From contig JASLIG010000091.1 in the NCBI GenBank assembly GCA_030152805.1, forward strand, positions 1-10,228: 10,228 bases of DNA. The letters run 5' to 3'. The translations under genes were made by a program, and so were the position numbers. The stretch comes from Solirubrobacterales bacterium (GTDB taxonomy: Bacteria; Actinomycetota; Thermoleophilia; Solirubrobacterales; 70-9). Each line of letters starts with the position of its first letter. Positions within the stretch are counted from its first letter, which is position 1. Below are positions 1 to 6,366 of this stretch, in pieces. The notes under the pieces were generated by a model. The model was not told where the DNA came from, made no database searches, and saw only the letters and a list, made by a program, of their open reading frames with translations.

Positions 1-807
1 GTCGGCTTCACCGGGCCGCCTGGCGTCGGCAAGAGCACCCTGATCGGGGCGCTGACGGCCGAGCTGCGCAAGGACGAGCGCCAGGTCGCGGTCCTCTCGA
101 TCGACCCCTCCAGCCCCTTCACCCGCGGCGCCCTGCTCGGAGATCGGATCCGCCTCTCCGACCACTTCCTCGATCCCGGCGTCTTCATCCGTTCGATGGC
201 CTCGCGCGGAGCGCTCGGCGGGCTCTCCGAGGCCGCCCTCCAGGTGGCGCTGGCGATGGACGCGGCCGGCAAGGACGACGTGCTGATCGAGACGGTCGGC
301 GTCGGTCAGGCCGAGATCGACATCGTTGACCACGCCGACACGATCGTGCTGGCGCTGATGCCGGGCTCGGGCGACTCGATCCAGGCGCTGAAGGCGGGCG
401 TGATGGAGATACCCGACGTGATCGTCGTCAACAAGGCCGATCACCCGATGACCGACACGATGGTGCGCGAGGTGCGCGGCGTGCTGGCGCTCTCGCAGGA
501 TCCCGAGGGCTGGAAGGTGCCGATCCTGCGCACCGAGGCGGCGCGCGGGGAAGGGGTGGAGGAGCTGGCGAAGGCGATCGACGAGCACCGCGCCCACATC
601 GAGGAGGCGGGGACCCTGCGGGAGCGCCGCGCCCGCAACCTGCGCAACGAGGTACTCGGCATCGCCACCTCGCGCATGCGCCGCCGGATGGAGGCGACGG
701 CCGCCAACGATCCGCAGACCGCCGAGTTGCTGGAGCGGGTGGTGCGGCGCGAGCTCGACCCGGCGAGCGCCGCTTCGGAGCTGCTCGAGAGACAGGCAGA
801 TGACTGA
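1..807 (+). CDS. meaB: Methylmalonyl-CoA mutase-associated GTPase MeaB/ArgK (5' end outside window)
   Basis: G3E-family P-loop GTPase that protects and reloads the B12-dependent methylmalonyl-CoA mutase in propionyl-CoA metabolism; cytoplasmic. The reading frame is open from base 1, so the N-terminus is missing; 268 residues are visible against roughly 320 in the family. Visible motifs in order: the P-loop GPPGVGKST at the start; DPSSPFTRGALLGDRIR, the MeaB version of the DPSS/LGD segment; ETVGVGQAEID (Walker B/switch region); LMPGSGDSIQALKAGVMEI; and the guanine-specificity motif NKAD. The last ~100 residues are charged and helical, as in the dimerisation arm of MeaB. The ATG at 196 is internal and not the start, because the P-loop lies before it. 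The stop overlaps the start of the PRC-barrel gene by 8 bases, suggesting co-translation. The mutase genes would be expected to the left but are not visible. Confidence 0.95.
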   Translation, partial: VGFTGPPGVGKSTLIGALTAELRKDERQVAVLSIDPSSPFTRGALLGDRIRLSDHFLDPGVFIRSMASRGALGGLSEAALQVALAMDAAGKDDVLIETVGVGQAEIDIVDHADTIVLALMPGSGDSIQALKAGVMEIPDVIVVNKADHPMTDTMVREVRGVLALSQDPEGWKVPILRTEAARGEGVEELAKAIDEHRAHIEEAGTLRERRARNLRNEVLGIATSRMRRRMEATAANDPQTAELLERVVRRELDPASAASELLERQADD

Positions 808-1201
808 GCCGGCCGCCAGTGCGTCCTCCATGGGGGAGGCGAGCGGTTGGATCGGCTCCGCGGTCGAGGAGATCGACGGGTCCGAGATCGGCCCCGTCCA
901 CGGGCTGTTCGTCGATGAGCAGAGCGGCGACCCGACCTGGCTCATCGTCAGGCAAGGGCGTCGCCGCCGTGGCACGCTGGTGGCGATCCCGCTGCGCGAC
1001 TGCGCCGGCGGCGGCGGGCGCGTCTGGGTGGCCCATCGGGCCGAGGCGATCCGGGGCGCGCCGGTGGTCGATCCCACCCGCCCGCTGCTGCGCGAGCACG
1101 AGCTGACGATCTGCGCTCACTACGGGATCGGCGAGCGAGTCGGGCGCGCGGCCGAGGTGGCCGGCAGGGTGGAGGGCTCGGTCACGTCACAACCGGCTTG
1201 A
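800..1201 (+). CDS. PRC-barrel domain protein, 133 aa
   Basis: Small soluble protein with one PRC-barrel-like domain at about residues 15-115. The pattern fits the family: a GW.GS.VEEIDGSEIG strand pair, GPVHGLFVDEQSGDPTWLIV, then a basic turn (RQGRRRRG), LVAIPL, and a late APVVDPTRPL-like segment followed by a helix with E..HYG. The match rests on this pattern, not on invariant catalytic residues. PRC barrels occur in RNA-processing, photosynthetic and stress proteins, so no specific role can be assigned. The ATG at 800 overlaps the meaB stop, so coupling to meaB is likely; a second ATG at 829 is possible but lies inside the expected first strand region. The tail (last ~20 residues) looks disordered. 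No membrane segment or signal peptide is seen. Confidence 0.75.
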   Translation: MTEPAASASSMGEASGWIGSAVEEIDGSEIGPVHGLFVDEQSGDPTWLIVRQGRRRRGTLVAIPLRDCAGGGGRVWVAHRAEAIRGAPVVDPTRPLLREHELTICAHYGIGERVGRAAEVAGRVEGSVTSQPA

Positions 1202-1235
1202 ACCGATCGCCGTCATCTTCTCGTAAGCAGGGGGT

Positions 1236-1241
1236 GGGAGG
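1236..1241 (+). promoter_or_regulatory. Ribosome binding site of dipZ-like gene
   Basis: GGGAGG lies 8 bases before the ATG at 1250. It is the clearest Shine-Dalgarno on this part of the plus strand and fixes the dipZ start. The 48-base gap after the PRC-barrel gene shows no obvious terminator, so readthrough from meaB is possible. Confidence 0.7.
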
Positions 1242-1249
1242 TTGATCCG

Positions 1250-2992
1250 ATGGCCCTGCTGATCATCTTCGGCTTCGTCGCCGGCGCCGGCACCGCGCTC
1301 TCGCCGTGCGTGCTGCCGGTGCTGCCGATCGCGCTTTCCGCGGGCGCGACCGGAGGCGGGCGTCGACCGCTCGGAATCGTGGTTGGGCTGGCGCTCTCCT
1401 TCACCTTCGCCACGGTCGCCCTCGTCTACGTGATCTCGGCCCTGGGCCTGCCCGGCGACCTGCTGCGCAACCTGGCGATCGCGGTGCTGCTCGTCTTCGG
1501 CGTCTCGCTGATGATCCCGGCGCTGGCGGCCCGGATCGAGGCGACGATGAGCCGCTTCGCCAGTCGCGCCGGGGTCGCCGGGGGCGGCGGCGACGGTTTC
1601 TGGTCGGGCACGGCCGTCGGCGCCAGCCTCGGGCTCCTCTACGCGCCCTGCGCCGGTCCGATCCTCGCCGGCGTGATCACCGTCTCCGCCTCGCAGCCTT
1701 TTACCGCCGGCCGCCTCGCGGTCGCGCTCAGCTACGGGATCGGCTCGGCGGTCGTGCTCTACCTCCTGATGCTCGGCGGGCGGCGCCTGGTGGCGCCCCT
1801 GGCGCGCCGTGGCGCCAGCCTGCAGATCGCGATGGGCGCCGTGATGGTGGTCGTCGCGCTGGCGATGGCCCGCGACTACGACGTCAGATTCCAGAACGAG
1901 ATCGCCGGCTCGCTGCCGAGCTTCCTGGTCAACCCGACCGAAGGGATAGAGGACACGGCCGCGGCGCAGAGCGCGCTGAGCGACGTCCGCGGCGAATCTC
2001 CCCATGGAGTCGGCGTCAGGGCCTCGAGCGCCGCCGACGCCGAGCGTGCCGGAGGCCTGCCGGTGCTGGGCGCGGCGCCCGAGTTCGTCGGCAACCAGCG
2101 CTGGTTCAACACGCCGGGGGGCAGGCCGCTGACGCTGCGCGGGCTGCGCGGTCGCGTCGTCCTCGTCGATTTCTGGACCTACACCTGCATCAACTGCCTG
2201 CGCACGCTGCCCTACCTGACCGCCTGGGACCGGACCTACCGCAGGCACGGCCTGACCATCGTCGGCGTCCACTCGCCCGAGTTCCCATTCGAGAAGGACG
2301 CAGCCAACGTCGGAGACGCGATCGAGCGCAACGGCATCCACTACCCCGTCGCGCAAGACAACGACCTGGCCACCTGGAGCGCCTACGGCAACCAGTACTG
2401 GCCCGCCGAGTACTTCATCGACGCGCGTGGGCGGGTGCGCTTTGCCCACTTCGGCGAGGGCGAATACGAGGAGAAGGAGCGGGTCATCCGCGAGCTGCTA
2501 GCCGAAGCGGGCCATCGGACTGGCAAGCGCGATGCGGGCGCCCGCGGGATCGAACCCTCGGCCGGGGTCACGACTCCCGAGACCTATCTCGGCGCCGCCC
2601 GGGCCGAACGCTTCACTAACCCAATGCTCTCGCCGGGTTCACACGACTTCGGCGGCGCACCTCAGCCCGGGCCTAACGAATTCGCCTACGACGGCCGCTG
2701 GCGGATCACGCTGGAGTCGGCCACGGCCGAGGGCGGCTCGCTCGATCTCAACTTCGGCGCCCGCCGCGTCTACCTGGTGCTCCGATCGCCCGGCCGCGCC
2801 CGCCGCGTGCGGGTGCTGCTCGACGGCAAGCCGATTCCCGGCAGCCTCGCCGGAAGCGACGTCCACGGAGGCGTGGTCCGCGTCGCCGCTCAGCGCCTCT
2901 ACAGCCTCGTCGACCTGCCCCGGGTCGGAGAGCACAGGCTCGAACTCGAACCGGAGCCGGGGGTGATGGGCTATGCCTTCACGTTTGGCTAG
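1250..2992 (+). CDS. dipZ: DipZ-type thiol-disulfide protein (CcdA membrane domain + thioredoxin domain + C-terminal beta domain)
   Basis: Predicted membrane protein that carries electrons from cytoplasmic thioredoxin across the membrane to an attached extracytoplasmic thioredoxin domain, for cytochrome c maturation or disulfide reduction. Residues 1-207 hold about six hydrophobic segments of the CcdA/DsbD-beta type, with the paired cysteines expected for that family at C20 (LSPCVLPVLP) and C134 (YAPCAGPI). A linker follows, then a TlpA-like thioredoxin domain at about 280-425 with the active site WTYTCINC (C313 and C316) and a YFID-type segment with the conserved proline in WPAEYF. Residues ~435-580 form a third domain (FAYDGRWRI, LDGKPIPG, GYAFTFG) matching the C-terminal module of mycobacterial DipZ, described as carbohydrate-binding-module-like. 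At 580 aa it is full length. All redox cysteines are present. No cytochrome c assembly genes lie beside it here. Confidence 0.92.
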   Translation: MALLIIFGFVAGAGTALSPCVLPVLPIALSAGATGGGRRPLGIVVGLALSFTFATVALVYVISALGLPGDLLRNLAIAVLLVFGVSLMIPALAARIEATMSRFASRAGVAGGGGDGFWSGTAVGASLGLLYAPCAGPILAGVITVSASQPFTAGRLAVALSYGIGSAVVLYLLMLGGRRLVAPLARRGASLQIAMGAVMVVVALAMARDYDVRFQNEIAGSLPSFLVNPTEGIEDTAAAQSALSDVRGESPHGVGVRASSAADAERAGGLPVLGAAPEFVGNQRWFNTPGGRPLTLRGLRGRVVLVDFWTYTCINCLRTLPYLTAWDRTYRRHGLTIVGVHSPEFPFEKDAANVGDAIERNGIHYPVAQDNDLATWSAYGNQYWPAEYFIDARGRVRFAHFGEGEYEEKERVIRELLAEAGHRTGKRDAGARGIEPSAGVTTPETYLGAARAERFTNPMLSPGSHDFGGAPQPGPNEFAYDGRWRITLESATAEGGSLDLNFGARRVYLVLRSPGRARRVRVLLDGKPIPGSLAGSDVHGGVVRVAAQRLYSLVDLPRVGEHRLELEPEPGVMGYAFTFG

Positions 2993-3008
2993 CGCGGCGG
3001 TGGCTAGC
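2988..3008. terminator. Short hairpin spanning both convergent stop codons
   Basis: Two copies of the self-complementary hexamer GCTAGC (2988-2993 and 3003-3008) with 9 bases between them can form a 6-bp stem. The dipZ stop TAG lies in the first and the acyl-CoA dehydrogenase stop (CTA on this strand) in the second. There is no U-tract, so a role as a compact two-way terminator is a guess from position only. Confidence 0.25.
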
Positions 3009-4149
3009 AGCCGAGCTGGCGGGCTATGACCATCTGCTGGACCTCGTCTGTGCCCTCGCCGATAGTGAGGATCTTGGCGTCGCGGTAAAAGCGACAGACC
3101 GGGTACTCCTCGATGTAGCCGTAGCCGCCGTGGATCTGCACCGCCTCCTCGGTCGCTCGTACCGCGAGGCGCCCGGTGATCAGCTTGGCCTGGGCGGCGG
3201 TCAGCGTGAACGACTTGCCGGCGTCCTTCTCCAGCGCGGCACGCCAGGTGAGCAGGCGGGCGGCCTCGATCTGCGCCGAGAGGTCGGCGATCTTGGCCTG
3301 GATCGACTGGAATTTCGAGATCGCCTGGCCGAAGGCCTGGCGCTCCTTGGCGTAGGCGATGGCCTCGTCGAGCGCGCCCTGGGCGAGCCCGACGCCCATC
3401 GCCGCGACGCCGATCCGGCCGCCGTCGAGGATGTGGAGGAAGTTCTTGAAGCCATCGCCACGGCGGCCGAGCAGGTTGGCCTCGGGTACGCGGCAGTCCT
3501 CGAAGCTGAGCGGCCGCGTGTCCGACGCGTTCCATCCCATCTTCCGGTAGGGCTCACCCGCCTCGTAGCCGGGAGTTCCGTTGGGCACGATCAAGTTCGA
3601 GATCTCCTTGCGCCCGTTCGCCTCGCCGGTCACGGCGGTGATCGAGACGCAGCCCGAAATATCCGTCCCCGAGTTGGTGATGAACTGCTTCGCCCCGTTG
3701 ACCACCCATTCCCCGCCGTCGAGCTTGGCGGTCGTCCGGACGTTCCCCGCATCCGACCCAGCCTCCGGCTCCGTCAACCCGAAGGACGCGAGCCGTTCCC
3801 CGCTGCAGAGCTGCGGCAGCCATTCGTCCTTCTGCCCGTCGCTACCCCACAGGTAAATCGGCATGGTCCCCAACGAAGTGTGCGCCGCCATCGTGATGCA
3901 GACCGAAGAATCGATCCGCGCCAGCTCTTCGACCGCCAGCACGTACGAAAGTGTGTCCGCCCCGCCGCCCCCGTACTCCGGCGGAAACGGAATCCCCATC
4001 AGCCCAAGGCCCCCAAGCTTCCCGACGATCTCGTAGGGAAAGGCCTTCGTCCGATCCAACTCCTCCGCCACGGGCTTGACCTCGGCCAGCGCAAACTCCC
4101 GCACCGTGTCCCGCAGAAGCTTCTGCTCGTCAGCGAGGTCGAAGTTCAC
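3004..4149 (-). CDS. Acyl-CoA dehydrogenase, short-chain/butyryl type
   Basis: FAD-dependent dehydrogenase that forms the 2,3-enoyl-CoA from an acyl-CoA, passing electrons to electron transfer flavoprotein; cytoplasmic. At 381 aa it has normal length. Domain order is standard: N-terminal helical part (LADEQKLLRDTVREFA), middle beta domain with FGLTEPEAGSDAG and WVVNGAKQFITN, and C-terminal helical domain with the QAFGQAISKFQ segment, QIHGGYGYIEEYP and the end motif GEGTDEVQQ. The Glu of GEGTDE (E365) sits where the catalytic base of short/medium-chain enzymes lies. Exact substrate cannot be read from sequence; branched short-chain and glutaryl relatives look similar. The start is GTG at 4149 with a weak AGG 9 bases upstream. 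It lies 116 bases downstream of the aldehyde dehydrogenase on the same strand, with a strong hairpin between, so expression may be partly separate. Confidence 0.93.
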   Translation of the reverse strand: MNFDLADEQKLLRDTVREFALAEVKPVAEELDRTKAFPYEIVGKLGGLGLMGIPFPPEYGGGGADTLSYVLAVEELARIDSSVCITMAAHTSLGTMPIYLWGSDGQKDEWLPQLCSGERLASFGLTEPEAGSDAGNVRTTAKLDGGEWVVNGAKQFITNSGTDISGCVSITAVTGEANGRKEISNLIVPNGTPGYEAGEPYRKMGWNASDTRPLSFEDCRVPEANLLGRRGDGFKNFLHILDGGRIGVAAMGVGLAQGALDEAIAYAKERQAFGQAISKFQSIQAKIADLSAQIEAARLLTWRAALEKDAGKSFTLTAAQAKLITGRLAVRATEEAVQIHGGYGYIEEYPVCRFYRDAKILTIGEGTDEVQQMVIARQLGC

Positions 4150-4172
4150 GGGCGGCAGCCTATTGCGCTTGT

Positions 4173-4258
4173 CGCGCGGGTGGCGCGGGGGAGGGGGGTC
4201 GAGGACAGCCCGTGGACTGCCCGCAGGCCCCCCCCTCCCCCGTGACAGGACCCGCGCG
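4173..4258. repeat. Large GC-rich interrupted inverted repeat between ALDH and ACAD genes
   Basis: The outer arms are perfect over 9 bp (CGCGCGGGT at 4173-4181 with ACCCGCGCG at 4250-4258). After a small asymmetric internal loop, inner arms are perfect over 13 bp (4186-4198, C-G5-A-G6, with 4230-4242). The ~31-base apical loop has little structure. On the minus (transcript) strand the inner right arm reads G5-A-G8 followed by CCTGC and GGG, which also meets a simple four-tract G-quadruplex pattern. It may be a processing or attenuation signal between the two genes, or a dispersed repeat. It lacks a U-run, so it is not a classical terminator. The rest of the 116-base gap shows no gene. Confidence 0.65.
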
Positions 4259-4265
4259 CCGACCC

Positions 4266-5702
4266 CTATAGCTGCAGGCTCTTCACCTGCAGCAACTCCT
4301 CGATCGCATACCTACCGTTCTCCCGCCCGTGCCCCGACTGCTTGTACCCCCCAAACGGCGCCAGCGGGTTGAACGCCCCGCCGTTGATCTCGATCTGCCC
4401 GGTGCGGATCCGCTTTGCCACCGAGATCGCCCGATCCTGGTCGGCGGACCAGACCCCGCCGGCCAGCCCGTAGGCGGTGTCGTTGGCGATCCGCACGGCG
4501 TCGTCCTCGCCCTCGTACGGCTGGATCGCAAGCACCGGCCCGAAGATCTCCTCCTGGGCGATCGTCATCTCGGGCGTCACCTCGGAGAAGACGGTGGGGC
4601 GGACGAAGTAGCCGCGATCCAGTCCCTCCGGGGGCGCCGCGCCGCCAGTGATCAGCTTGGCTCCTTCGGACTCGCCCTTCTCGATGAAGCCGCGCACCCG
4701 CTCGCGCTGCGTGTCGGAGACCAGCGGGCCGAGACGGGTCGACTCCTCGAAGGGATCGCCGGGAGTAAAGCTCTCCGCGGCCTGCGCCGCGATCTCCTCG
4801 GCTTCGCCGAGCTTCTCGCGCGGCACCAGCATCCGGGTCAGGGCGCTGCAGGTTTGACCCGAGTTGAGATAGCACTTGCCGACCCCGTCGGGGATGGCCC
4901 TGCTCAGGTCGGCGTCGTCGAGGATCACGTTCGGTGACTTACCGCCCAGCTCCATCGCGACCGGCTTCACCGTCGCCGAGGCAAGCTCGGAGACCCGTCG
5001 CCCGGCGCGGGTCGAGCCGGTGAAGGAGACCATGTCGACGCCTGGATGGCCGGCGATCGCCTCGCCGACGACGGGCCCGGTGCCGGTGATGAGGTTGAAG
5101 ACGCCGGCGGGGAGCCCGGCCGCCTCGATCACCTCGGCGAGGATGAAGGCGTTGAGCGGCACGACCTCGCTCGGCTTCAGCACTACCGTGCAGCCGGCGG
5201 CGAGCGCGGGTGCGACCTTGGCGGCGATCTGGTTGAGCGGGTAGTTCCAGGGCGTGATCGCGCCGAGCACGCCGACCGGCTCGCGCAGCACCCGCGAGTT
5301 GCCGATCTCCTCCTCCCAGCGGACTTCCTCCATCAGGTTCGGCATCGCCCCGAACTGGGCGATCGGCAGGCCCGCCTGGATGATCTTGCTCAGCGTCAAC
5401 GGCATGCCGAGCTCCTGGGCGATCGTCGCTGCGATCTCATCCGCTCGCTCGCCGAGGCCAGCGGAGATCGCCGCGAGGTACCCGGCACGCTCCTCGCGGG
5501 AGGTCTGCGACCACGACTCGAAGGCGTCGCGGGCGACGGCGACGGCTCGGTCCGCGTCGGCGGCCGTGCAGTCCGGGATCGTTCCCATCGATTCCTCGCT
5601 GGTCGAGTTGACGACCTCGAGCGTGCCGGAAGCCTCCGGTTCCACCCACGCGCCTCCGATGAAGATCTTGTCCTTTACCTGAAGCTCCGCCGCTGTAGCC
5701 AT
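4266..5702 (-). CDS. NAD(P)-dependent aldehyde dehydrogenase family protein
   Basis: Oxidises an aldehyde to the acid with NAD(P); cytoplasmic. Full length (~478 aa). Motifs, numbered from the upstream ATG: TPWNYPLNQ with catalytic N154; VVLKPSE with cofactor-binding K177; FTGSTRAGRRV (228-238); MELGGKSPNV with general base E252; NSGQTC with nucleophile C286; then EEIFGPVLA, and near the end PFGGYKQSGHGRENG. The start is ATGATG; the second ATG (5702) has AGGAGG 5 bases away, while the first (5705) leaves only 2, so I chose 5702. Substrate is not readable: the family covers betaine, phenylacetaldehyde, aryl and aliphatic aldehydes. Position between an HxlR regulator and an acyl-CoA dehydrogenase suggests a catabolic aldehyde-to-acid step, but that is inference. 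Confidence 0.93.
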   Translation of the reverse strand: MATAAELQVKDKIFIGGAWVEPEASGTLEVVNSTSEESMGTIPDCTAADADRAVAVARDAFESWSQTSREERAGYLAAISAGLGERADEIAATIAQELGMPLTLSKIIQAGLPIAQFGAMPNLMEEVRWEEEIGNSRVLREPVGVLGAITPWNYPLNQIAAKVAPALAAGCTVVLKPSEVVPLNAFILAEVIEAAGLPAGVFNLITGTGPVVGEAIAGHPGVDMVSFTGSTRAGRRVSELASATVKPVAMELGGKSPNVILDDADLSRAIPDGVGKCYLNSGQTCSALTRMLVPREKLGEAEEIAAQAAESFTPGDPFEESTRLGPLVSDTQRERVRGFIEKGESEGAKLITGGAAPPEGLDRGYFVRPTVFSEVTPEMTIAQEEIFGPVLAIQPYEGEDDAVRIANDTAYGLAGGVWSADQDRAISVAKRIRTGQIEINGGAFNPLAPFGGYKQSGHGRENGRYAIEELLQVKSLQL

Positions 5703-5707
5703 CATGC

Positions 5708-5713
5708 CCTCCT
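5708..5713 (-). promoter_or_regulatory. Ribosome binding site deciding the ALDH start
   Basis: On the minus strand this reads AGGAGG, a perfect Shine-Dalgarno. It is 2 bases from the first and 5 bases from the second of two tandem ATG codons, favouring the second (5702). Confidence 0.7.
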
Positions 5714-5725
5714 ACCCATTCGCCG

Positions 5726-5767
5726 ACTGTCCGTTTGAGCACACCATAGGGTGCCCAAGTGGACAGT
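5726..5767. promoter_or_regulatory. 40-bp imperfect dyad upstream of ALDH (possible operator overlapping a promoter)
   Basis: CTGTCC at 5727-5732 mirrors GGACAG at 5761-5766, and 15 of the 20 half-site positions between the arms match symmetrically around 5746/5747; one further A-T pair extends it to 5726/5767. On the minus strand a weak promoter-like pair, CTGACA then TATGGT with 19 bases between, overlaps the dyad. This would suit an operator for the ALDH gene. The element also follows the hxlR stop directly, so an RNA hairpin or terminator is the main alternative. Its half-site differs from the GTTGC/GCAAC palindromes at 6281-6338, so another regulator may bind here. Confidence 0.45.
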
Positions 5768-5769
5768 TG

Positions 5770-6258
5770 TCAGTCGGGCGCGATGGAGAGCGCGGGCTCA
5801 AGTGCGGCGGGAAGGCCAGGGCCGGGCAGGGCGCGGGCGTCGCGGGCATAGAGGACCTTGCCGCAGGCTTCGCAGACGCCGCGGTCGCTGACGGCGCCAC
5901 CGCACTCCTTGTGGACGATCAGCATCGGCGGGCCGTCGGGGCTGGGGGAGTAGCGGTCGCCCCACTTGAGCAGGGCGATCAGGGCCGGCCAGAGGTCGAG
6001 CCCCTTCTCGGTGAGGAAGTACTCGTAGCGCTCGGGATTGCGTTGGTAGGGGCGTCTCTCGAGGATGTCCTCTTCGACCAGGCGCTGGAGCCGGGCCGAG
6101 AGGACGTTGCGTGCCACTCCGAGGGCCTTCTGCAGCTGGTCGAAGCGGCGATGGCCGTTCATCACGTCGCGCACGATTAGCAGCGACCAGCGCTCGCCGA
6201 CGACCTCCAGCGAACGGGCGATCGAGCAGATCTGATCCGGATAGTCGTTGCGCAGCAC
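5770..6258 (-). CDS. HxlR-family winged-helix transcriptional regulator
   Basis: DNA-binding regulator of the MarR-like HxlR family. The core fits well: DYPDQICSIARSLEVVGERWSLLIVRD, GHRRFDQLQKALGVARNVLSARL (recognition helix region), LVEEDILERRPYQ, then the wing RYEYFLTEKGLDLWP. The tail adds H-x2-C-x9-C-x2-C (from HKEC to CEAC), a possible zinc-ribbon-like site with H116, C119, C129 and C132 in this numbering. The frame is open to a TTG at 6294, but that codon lies in an operator palindrome; the GTG at 6258 gives the usual family N-terminus (MLRNDYPDQ) and 162 aa. There is no Shine-Dalgarno before the GTG, and a promoter-like pair would start the transcript at about 6258, so a leaderless mRNA is plausible. 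It probably controls its own gene, ALDH/ACAD, and the divergent pair. Confidence 0.9.
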   Translation of the reverse strand: MLRNDYPDQICSIARSLEVVGERWSLLIVRDVMNGHRRFDQLQKALGVARNVLSARLQRLVEEDILERRPYQRNPERYEYFLTEKGLDLWPALIALLKWGDRYSPSPDGPPMLIVHKECGGAVSDRGVCEACGKVLYARDARALPGPGLPAALEPALSIAPD

Positions 6259-6265
6259 GAAAGTG

Positions 6266-6294
6266 ATCTTGGCACACTGGGTTGCATCAAGCAA
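6266..6294 (-). promoter_or_regulatory. Predicted hxlR promoter (minus strand), possibly leaderless
   Basis: On the minus strand TTGCTT (6294-6289) and CAAGAT (6271-6266) are separated by 17 bases. This places the transcript start around 6258-6259, at the GTG start codon. The -35 box is half of palindrome 1. The -10 box is a weak match, so this is a prediction only. Confidence 0.35.
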
Positions 6295-6295
6295 C
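6281..6295. promoter_or_regulatory. Operator-like palindrome 1
   Basis: GTTGCATCAAGCAAC: half-sites GTTGC and GCAAC around 5 bases, preceded by GG and followed by T. Its left arm forms the plus-strand -35 (TTGCAT) and its right arm the minus-strand -35 (TTGCTT). It is the likely HxlR binding site. Confidence 0.65.
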
Positions 6296-6310
6296 TAACT
6301 GGTCTAGGGT
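6282..6310 (+). promoter_or_regulatory. Predicted promoter of the 51-aa ORF / thioesterase pair
   Basis: TTGCAT (6282-6287) and TAGGGT (6305-6310) are separated by exactly 17 bases, a good sigma-70-type arrangement. The start of transcription would be near 6317, just before palindrome 2. Confidence 0.5.
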
Positions 6311-6323
6311 CTCGACCATAAGG

Positions 6324-6338
6324 GTTGCTTGAAGCAAC
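6324..6338. promoter_or_regulatory. Operator-like palindrome 2
   Basis: GTTGCTTGAAGCAAC is a perfect 7+1+7 palindrome, flanked by GG and T exactly as palindrome 1. The two centres (6288 and 6331) are 43 bp apart, close to four DNA turns. It lies at about +8 to +22 of the predicted plus-strand transcript, where a bound repressor would block transcription. Confidence 0.65.
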
Positions 6339-6366
6339 TCACAACCGGCCCGAACGGAGGCGCGTC

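Noticed and set aside
1187..2449. Long open frame (420 codons) on the minus strand opposite dipZ
   Set aside because: Antisense shadow of a high-GC gene: composition is Arg/Gly/Asp/Gln-rich with no family motif, while the plus-strand frame has clear CcdA and thioredoxin motifs.
1306..2619. 437-codon plus-strand frame inside dipZ
   Set aside because: Shifted frame of dipZ, dominated by Arg, Ala and Pro; no Shine-Dalgarno or domain.
3130..4245. 371-codon plus-strand frame opposite the acyl-CoA dehydrogenase
   Set aside because: Shadow frame: no recognisable domain, Arg/Leu/Pro-rich, and it runs through the GC hairpin in the intergenic gap.
6325..6366. Upstream TTG extension of the 51-aa gene
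   Set aside because: It begins inside palindrome 2 and lacks an RBS, while ATG 6367 has GGAGG at ideal spacing.
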